Source: Anaerolineales bacterium (GTDB taxonomy: Bacteria; Chloroflexota; Anaerolineae; Anaerolineales; UBA4823). From it: DNA of 11,976 nucleotides. Position 1 is the first letter of the stretch. Each line of letters begins with the position of its first letter. This document shows positions 7,103 to 11,976 of the stretch, piece after piece. Position numbers and translations under genes: made by a program. The DNA lies in contig JALHTN010000174.1 in assembly GCA_022865865.1 (NCBI GenBank), positions 1-11,976 on the forward strand, given 5' to 3'. The notes under the pieces are model-generated. The model did not search any database. It was not told the origin of the DNA and worked only from the letters and a program-made list of their open reading frames with translations.

Positions 7103-9283
7103 TTAGTCTGCAAACACAAAATATTGGAAAAAATCCTTTTCCATATTCTCGGAGGAATACCGCTGCACAATACCTTCAGGGTAAAGGGATTGCAGAGTAA
7201 CCAAGGCGTCAGTATCATCAATTTTAACGATGAATATTTTTGGTCCAGAAGCTTCCAATGTCTTCGGGAGATCATCTGGCCAAATCGCAAAATCTCTTGT
7301 CGGAAAACCTGCATTAATTCCCACTAAGCGAGTGTCAACCCAGTGAGGATAAGCGACCACAAAGGCGTTCTCCTGGGAACCAATTGAATCCGTAAAATCA
7401 CGGATCGCGTCACCGATCTCACTGGTATTCCATGCTGATTGGTTATAGTTCTGCTGATATTGATTGAAGACCAAATCATAATTTTGGAATCCAGACCAGA
7501 ACAAAAATATTAATCCAACGGTCCAAACTAGAACTTTATTGAGTGGTTGTGAAATCCTGGATTCAATTCCGGATAAAAATCCATCAAAGGATAGACCAAT
7601 TATAAGGAAAACAGGCACTAAAGCACCAGCAGTTCGATTCAATGTTGGATTTTCTGATGGAAAAGCCAAAGAAAGGATGGATGGTAGCATCAATAAAGGA
7701 ACGGATAGAACCAGGAACAGGTCAAGCCAAATGTGGCGTCGCAAATAACGGATCACCAGTAAGATGATACCAACAAAGAACAAAGCTGCGGAGACTACAT
7801 CCAGTGCAGGACGGTGGGGTACGGATACCGGCCAAATCTCCCCATTACTCCAGAAAAACATAGTCACTGCATTCCACAAATTTCTGAAGAAGATTAACCC
7901 TGCGGGACCAGGGAGTGGACTCTCGATACTTCCAAATCGGGTGAAGGCCCGGTAGCTAAACAGCTCTGGATTTTCAAGCCAAAACCTCAATAATGGTAAG
8001 AAAGCGATCAACGAAACCAGGATTAATATCAGCAATTGGAATCCGGTTTGTTTGCGAAATCCTTTCGATTGAGAATGGATTAAATATAATCCTACAGCTA
8101 TCAAAACCACAAAAGGTACTATTCGGAAGGGTGTATAGCCATGTAAACCTATACCAAGAAATAAACCAGCCAATATGAAATCATTACGGTTAGAACGGCG
8201 CAACCCTCTGATCAAAAAGTAAATCGCAGGAGCGACAAATAGTGGATATAAAGAGAAGCGCAGGCCAACCCTAGATATGATGTTTGGCCAATAAGCGATT
8301 CCTGCGAAGATGGTTGCGATCAATGCTGCCCTTTTATTTGAGATTTCAACCCCCAATAGGTAAATGAATGGCAGTGTGATCAATCCAGCCAGGATCGTTC
8401 CAATCTTCAAGCTATTAAAAGAGAAACCAGTTCCAAATAACTTGATCACAATGGCTGTCAGATACATCTGGAATCCTTCACGACCGGTATTCCTTGGAAA
8501 AAATACGCTCAACTCGCCGTTAAGAACATCCCAAATGTCTAAAATTTTCTCGGCATGATCGCTTACCATCTCAGGGGGAACGCTTCCAAATCGATAGAAG
8601 CGAAAGAAAATCACGATAGCAGCGAAAAAAATCAGCAGTATGGACCAACTCGAAATTTTGAAATCCCAATCACGGTTTGTGAACAATCGTGTGGTTCTGA
8701 TTAAGATGCTCTTGTGGTTATCTTTACTTGGCTGCCAAAATCCGATGATGATAAAGACAATGGCACTTATCCACAGCAAGAAATTGATCAAAGTAAAACG
8801 ATTTCCCCCCAAAGTAAGAAATGCCAGCATGCTGAAAACCGCACCTGCAGTCAAATAAATCCAGCGCACCTGCATTTGATCGATTACTTTTCTAACAACC
8901 GGATAGTCAGGTAATATCCAATCCTTTCGGAAATTCGCCCAAATAACCCAGGCTGCAGCAAACAAATATATTCCAAAACCCAAACCCCAGGTCCGTTCAG
9001 GCCCTGGTTCTAGGGAAATTTGTGCTGCCAGGGCCAATCCCAATGCGACTATCGCGCGCCAGGGAAAAGCGAAGTCTCGACCTGCAATATTTTCAACTGG
9101 TTGCGCAGGAATTTGTTCATCAATTGGTGAAAATTCTTGTCCGGGTTTGGTGAATTCCAGTTCATTAGTTGGTACTGGTTCACCATCCTGCTCTACCTCC
9201 AGCGGTGGAATTGGTGGAGGTGCTCCCCGCCATGGAGTCAATAAAGCTTTTACGTAATCGAGAACGGTTAACTCATCGCTCAT
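7103..9283 (-). CDS. GT39-like (GT-C) polytopic membrane glycosyltransferase
   Basis: This 726-residue membrane protein probably transfers a sugar from a polyprenyl-phosphate donor on the outer face. Residues 1-~75 are a hydrophilic, proline-rich cytoplasmic leader (TPWRGAPPPIPPLE, 16-29). About four hydrophobic segments follow (~76-95, 98-117, 141-158, 163-183). The GT-C core starts near 210: RFYRFGSVPPEMVSDHAE (228-245) resembles the acidic first outer loop of GT39 enzymes, with D242 and E245 as candidate catalytic or metal residues. GREGFQMYL (267-275), SRVGLRFSLYPLF (337-349) and HGYTPFR (381-387) are typical of the wider family. A soluble C-terminal domain (~600-726) ends the protein. 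The ATG overlaps the upstream methyltransferase stop as ATGA, which fixes the start. Donor, acceptor and exact family (PMT, PF13231-like or other) are undecided. Confidence 0.82.
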   Translation of the reverse strand: MSDELTVLDYVKALLTPWRGAPPPIPPLEVEQDGEPVPTNELEFTKPGQEFSPIDEQIPAQPVENIAGRDFAFPWRAIVALGLALAAQISLEPGPERTWGLGFGIYLFAAAWVIWANFRKDWILPDYPVVRKVIDQMQVRWIYLTAGAVFSMLAFLTLGGNRFTLINFLLWISAIVFIIIGFWQPSKDNHKSILIRTTRLFTNRDWDFKISSWSILLIFFAAIVIFFRFYRFGSVPPEMVSDHAEKILDIWDVLNGELSVFFPRNTGREGFQMYLTAIVIKLFGTGFSFNSLKIGTILAGLITLPFIYLLGVEISNKRAALIATIFAGIAYWPNIISRVGLRFSLYPLFVAPAIYFLIRGLRRSNRNDFILAGLFLGIGLHGYTPFRIVPFVVLIAVGLYLIHSQSKGFRKQTGFQLLILILVSLIAFLPLLRFWLENPELFSYRAFTRFGSIESPLPGPAGLIFFRNLWNAVTMFFWSNGEIWPVSVPHRPALDVVSAALFFVGIILLVIRYLRRHIWLDLFLVLSVPLLMLPSILSLAFPSENPTLNRTAGALVPVFLIIGLSFDGFLSGIESRISQPLNKVLVWTVGLIFLFWSGFQNYDLVFNQYQQNYNQSAWNTSEIGDAIRDFTDSIGSQENAFVVAYPHWVDTRLVGINAGFPTRDFAIWPDDLPKTLEASGPKIFIVKIDDTDALVTLQSLYPEGIVQRYSSENMEKDFFQYFVFAD
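9280..9283 (-). promoter_or_regulatory. ATGA stop/start overlap between methyltransferase and GT39-like genes
   Basis: On the minus strand the ATG of the GT39-like gene (9283..9281) overlaps the TGA of the methyltransferase (9282..9280). This 4-base overlap is the classic arrangement for translational coupling. Only a weak G-rich stretch (GGCGG) lies about 9 bases ahead of the start. Confidence 0.75.
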
Positions 9284-10023
9284 GATTTTACCGCCAGAGC
9301 GATCAGGCTTTCACCCATTCGCAGGGGGATAACACTCCAACCAAGAACTGCTTGTACTCCACCCGGCGCTCCAAACAACAACTTCTGGATTGATGCTGGC
9401 AACCAGGTGACATATGGGGCATCCCATAACCCATCTGAGTACACCTTACTAGGCTTAAGATGGTTTAACCGCAATGTATTGATCCACTTATCAGGCGACC
9501 ACAAGCTGATATGGGTTGGATCCTGATATCCAATCCATCCCCCTTTCTTAACCGATCGGGCGATCGAAGCTGTGTTTGGTGTAGCCAGCAACAGCAGCCC
9601 ACCTGGAACAAGAACCCTGCTGATTTCCGCAATAGCACACTCAGGATCAGATAAATGCTCCACAACATGTTTAGCAATCACTACCTGAAAAACCTCATCC
9701 GGAAATACTCCCAGATCTATCGCAGATAGGAGCAGAAATTTTCCTTCAGGCACATTCTTGCTGGCCTCAAAAAGCGCCCATGGGTTGATATCGGTGCCAT
9801 AAACATCGTAATGATCCACCAGCCATTCCAACAGATGACCCAAACCACAGCCAATTTCCAACACACGCCCCGAACGCGGTCCATATTTACGAACTAATTT
9901 TGCATAATAACGGTTAGACCACCAATATTGGCTGTACCGATCAAACGAAACCCTTGAATATGCTTCGGATGAGAAATAATCTTGGTTAAATTTTGACTGT
10001 TCCTCGGGGATTCTGTCGATCAT
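9280..10023 (-). CDS. Class I SAM-dependent methyltransferase (Methyltransf_11/UbiG-like)
   Basis: A 247-residue soluble protein with a Rossmann-type SAM-binding core. Motif I is VLEIGCGLG (54-62). D78 in YGTDIN (75-80) is the expected acidic ribose contact. VIAKHVVEHLSDP (115-127) is the motif IV region, and GGLLLLATPN (141-150) is the post-strand turn. DPTHISLWSPDKW (168-180) is typical of methyltransferases found in polysaccharide clusters. The tail (~205-247) is fairly hydrophobic and could contact the membrane. An N-terminal region of about 50 residues precedes the core and includes aromatic YFSSEAYSR and YSQYWW. The ATG at 10023 has an AGG only two bases ahead, too close to be a good ribosome site; no nearby alternative start is better. 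Context suggests it methylates a sugar or glycolipid, but the substrate is not shown by the sequence. Confidence 0.85.
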   Translation of the reverse strand: MIDRIPEEQSKFNQDYFSSEAYSRVSFDRYSQYWWSNRYYAKLVRKYGPRSGRVLEIGCGLGHLLEWLVDHYDVYGTDINPWALFEASKNVPEGKFLLLSAIDLGVFPDEVFQVVIAKHVVEHLSDPECAIAEISRVLVPGGLLLLATPNTASIARSVKKGGWIGYQDPTHISLWSPDKWINTLRLNHLKPSKVYSDGLWDAPYVTWLPASIQKLLFGAPGGVQAVLGWSVIPLRMGESLIALAVKS

Positions 10024-10074
10024 AACCTAATTTTATCTTGGTTCAGGGATGTTCAATGGATAGATTTGGGAATA
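10024..10074 (-). other. 51-base gap between GT4 and methyltransferase genes
   Basis: This is the widest intergenic space in the window. It is AT-rich. I see no G+C-rich hairpin followed by a T-run and no convincing -35/-10 pair, so it does not look like a terminator or a strong promoter. Confidence 0.4.
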
Positions 10075-11226
10075 TTAATGCTGGAGAAGTTGATTAAATA
10101 AAGTCTCGTATTGTTCAGCGATGGCACTCGGAGAAAATCGAGTTTTCACAGCTTGTGGGTCGCCAGCGTAACCATTTGGGTGATCGAGGATTTCGATCAG
10201 CGCTTGAGACAAAGCCGGTGCATTCCGGGGTGGCACGGTGCGCCCCATTCCGGTCATCTTTACTGGCTGGCGAACGCCTGGTAGATCGGTCGAGATCACA
10301 GGCGTCCCGCAAGTCATTGATTCAACCTGAACCATTCCAAACGACTCTGTGCTGTTTATACTTGGCAGTACCGTAACTTCAGCTTCATGAAAGAACGCAG
10401 AAAATTCTTTGGAAGGCAGTACACCAAGAAATGTCCAGTGATCACCCAGTTCTTCAATTAGAGGCGCCAATTTTTGGGAATAAGTATCTTCACCCAGGAC
10501 ATCTTGATATTGACCGGCGAAGAGTACGCGCGCATTTGGATATTTCTCAAGAACCTGTGGCAAAGCTTTCACCAGAAATTCGACACCCTTTTCAGTTGCT
10601 AATCGGGATGCCATCCCGATAATCCTTTGCCCATCTTGGATGGAATTTTTCTCGCGGAAGGCAGCCAGGACAGTTGGATCGATCTCATTTAATTCGATGG
10701 GTGGTGGGATCGCATGAACTTTTCCCATATAGTTAGATAGAAATGGTGAATTTTCAGCATAATCAATTGTATTGGTGACGATCGCATCCGCGTATCTCGC
10801 TGAAACAAAATTGGCAAAGTGCGATCCCTGGTTAGCAAGATAATTAATTATTCCCTCCGGCAGCTGCAGATCGCAATGGTAAGTCAAAACACTTGGTTTG
10901 CGTAAAATTCTGCTGATGGTCGTCATCACAGCCGCATCAGGTTGGGGTACATGAGAATTGACGATGTCTACCTGGCGGATTATTTTCCATGCCCAAATTG
11001 GCATGCTGGGCATAATGACACCCTTGCTGACTCTGAACATCACCCAAGGTCGAATTATCTGTACACCATCCTGGAATTCCTCAGCTGGAAGAGAAGGGTC
11101 AAATCGGGATGTCAATACCGTGACATGGTGACCACGCTCTACTAGGGCACGAGCTAAACGCTCAGTATAAATCGTCAGGCCAGAATAATGTGGCCTGTAA
11201 TACATTAACGAAATCAGGATTTTCAT
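10075..11226 (-). CDS. Glycosyltransferase family 4 (GT-B fold)
   Basis: A 383-residue cytoplasmic protein, normal length for GT4. The N-terminal acceptor domain opens with MKILISLMYYRPHYSG (1-16), followed by TERLARALVERGHHVTVLTS (21-40), HVPQPDAA (92-99) and TYHCD (115-119). The C-terminal nucleotide-sugar domain shows GMASRLATEKGVEFLVKAL (204-222), in which R208 and K213 are the usual donor-phosphate contacts. The EX7E pair is E294 and E302, followed by CGTPVISTDLPG (306-317). Family members retain anomeric configuration and add a sugar from a nucleotide-sugar donor, often to a polyprenyl- or phosphatidylinositol-linked acceptor. Here donor and acceptor are unknown. The ATG lies one base after the upstream stop (TAA-G-ATG on the coding strand), so expression is probably coupled to the flippase-like gene. 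The neighbourhood points to lipid-linked glycan assembly. Confidence 0.92.
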   Translation of the reverse strand: MKILISLMYYRPHYSGLTIYTERLARALVERGHHVTVLTSRFDPSLPAEEFQDGVQIIRPWVMFRVSKGVIMPSMPIWAWKIIRQVDIVNSHVPQPDAAVMTTISRILRKPSVLTYHCDLQLPEGIINYLANQGSHFANFVSARYADAIVTNTIDYAENSPFLSNYMGKVHAIPPPIELNEIDPTVLAAFREKNSIQDGQRIIGMASRLATEKGVEFLVKALPQVLEKYPNARVLFAGQYQDVLGEDTYSQKLAPLIEELGDHWTFLGVLPSKEFSAFFHEAEVTVLPSINSTESFGMVQVESMTCGTPVISTDLPGVRQPVKMTGMGRTVPPRNAPALSQALIEILDHPNGYAGDPQAVKTRFSPSAIAEQYETLFNQLLQH

Positions 11227-11227
11227 C

Positions 11228-11976
11228 TTATGGATTTAAATTAAAAATGCGTACATTTCGCAGGTGCTGATACAAACCAGATATGGATTCGCCATCCCTA
11301 AAAAACCCATACATACCAACGACCCCAGTGAAGGTTATGCTGATGAAGTGGGATACAAATGCAATTGCTAATCCTGCAGAAGTCGATAAGCCCAGCAATG
11401 AAAAAGCCCCAACCATCGCTACTTCATATACTCCTAACCCAGCAGGCGCTGAAGGTATCGCAATTCCAAGAGAGACTACTCCAAGAATAAATCCAACCAT
11501 CCAAAGTTCTAAGTCTACTCCAAAACTTTGAGACAAGAAGATTAATTCTAACCCACCGAAAAACCAGCTCAGTACCAAAAGAATTATGCTCAATAAAAAT
11601 TGATCCAGACTGGCTAATACGCCGAGTCCAGCTAATAATGAATCAATTCGAGGGACGATACGATCCCTGAAAACGAATCTTTGCAAGCTGAAATCGTCTA
11701 GTTTGGATTTTATCCATTGACGATTGCGAGCTAATACGTACATTGTTAATAACCCGATAATTACAAAGACGAGGGCGGAAATCGCGATCGTTTGACCACC
11801 ATATATCTCGAACACATAGGGGAGAGTCGCTAAAAACAGAGCCGCGGCGATGGCTATATCGAATATGCGTTCGATAACAATGGTTGATAATACGAAAAAT
11901 CCACTTAATTCTGTTGTTTGGGAAAGCATGAAAGCTCTCCCTAATTCGCCTAAACGGAATGGGAAAATATTATTAA
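11228..11976 (-). CDS. Flippase-like / LPG-synthase-TM family membrane protein (5' end beyond window)
   Basis: The reading frame is open from the right edge to TAA at 11230..11228, giving the last 248 residues. The first visible residues, NNIFPFRLGELGRAF, are a well-known conserved stretch of this family (PF03706/TIGR00374, UPF0104) and continue into LSTIVIERIFDIA. The Met at 11929 is therefore internal, not the start. Hydrophobic segments follow, then the second conserved region IPSAPAGLGVYEVAMVGAF. Full proteins are about 300-350 residues, so roughly 60-100 N-terminal residues are missing. The family includes the membrane half of MprF, and in archaea the TIGR00374 region of AglD; it is often found beside GT4 genes. 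Lipid or glycolipid translocation is the usual proposal, but direct flipping has not been shown for this type. The stop is one base before the GT4 start. Confidence 0.88.
   Translation of the reverse strand, partial: NNIFPFRLGELGRAFMLSQTTELSGFFVLSTIVIERIFDIAIAAALFLATLPYVFEIYGGQTIAISALVFVIIGLLTMYVLARNRQWIKSKLDDFSLQRFVFRDRIVPRIDSLLAGLGVLASLDQFLLSIILLVLSWFFGGLELIFLSQSFGVDLELWMVGFILGVVSLGIAIPSAPAGLGVYEVAMVGAFSLLGLSTSAGLAIAFVSHFISITFTGVVGMYGFFRDGESISGLYQHLRNVRIFNLNP

Noticed and set aside
6833..7327. Plus-strand open frame of 164 codons across the junction of the GT39-like and fusion genes
   Set aside because: It is antisense to two well-supported genes and its product has no coherent domain or membrane pattern.
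11927..11929. ATG at 11929 as the start of the flippase-like gene
   Set aside because: The frame stays open upstream to the window edge and encodes the conserved FPFRLGELGRAF stretch, so the real start is outside.

Overview
The window is a piece of one long operon-like block, read entirely on the minus strand, from what is most likely a Chloroflexota bacterium of the Anaerolineae type. The lineage call rests on two proteins with the Chlor_Arch_YYY/DUF2298 signature (YYYxG, EKPM, FPPxDPW, EFPFF, GDxHxH, NTWDFP). As I recall, that family is known mainly from Chloroflexi and some Archaea. Moderate base composition and weak Shine-Dalgarno sites fit, but no rRNA or marker gene is present to prove it.

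In transcription order (high to low coordinates) there are six genes. They are (1) the C-terminal 248 residues of a flippase-like/LPG-synthase-TM membrane protein, cut by the right edge; (2) a family-4 glycosyltransferase; (3) a class I SAM methyltransferase; (4) a 726-residue GT-C (GT39-like) membrane glycosyltransferase; (5) a 1799-residue fusion of a GT39-like glycosyltransferase, an extracytoplasmic region with two duplicated beta-rich modules, and a full C-terminal DUF2298 unit; (6) a second, stand-alone DUF2298 protein, whose first 552 residues run off the left edge without a stop. Gene 6 has no stop codon in the window, so a search that requires a closed reading frame would leave 1..1657 apparently empty.

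The genes are packed with gaps of 1, 51, -4, 22 and 23 bases. No internal terminator or promoter was seen, and no stretch over 300 bases lacks a gene. No RNA gene, mobile element or CRISPR array was seen.

Taken together this looks like a cell-envelope glycan or glycoconjugate locus. The cytoplasmic GT4 and methyltransferase would build or modify a nucleotide-sugar-derived or lipid-linked sugar. The flippase-like protein may help move or modify lipid-linked material. The polytopic GT-C proteins would use polyprenyl-phosphate sugars on the outer face. The function of DUF2298 is not established. The fusion to a glycosyltransferase and its tandem paralogue make it the most interesting part of the window.
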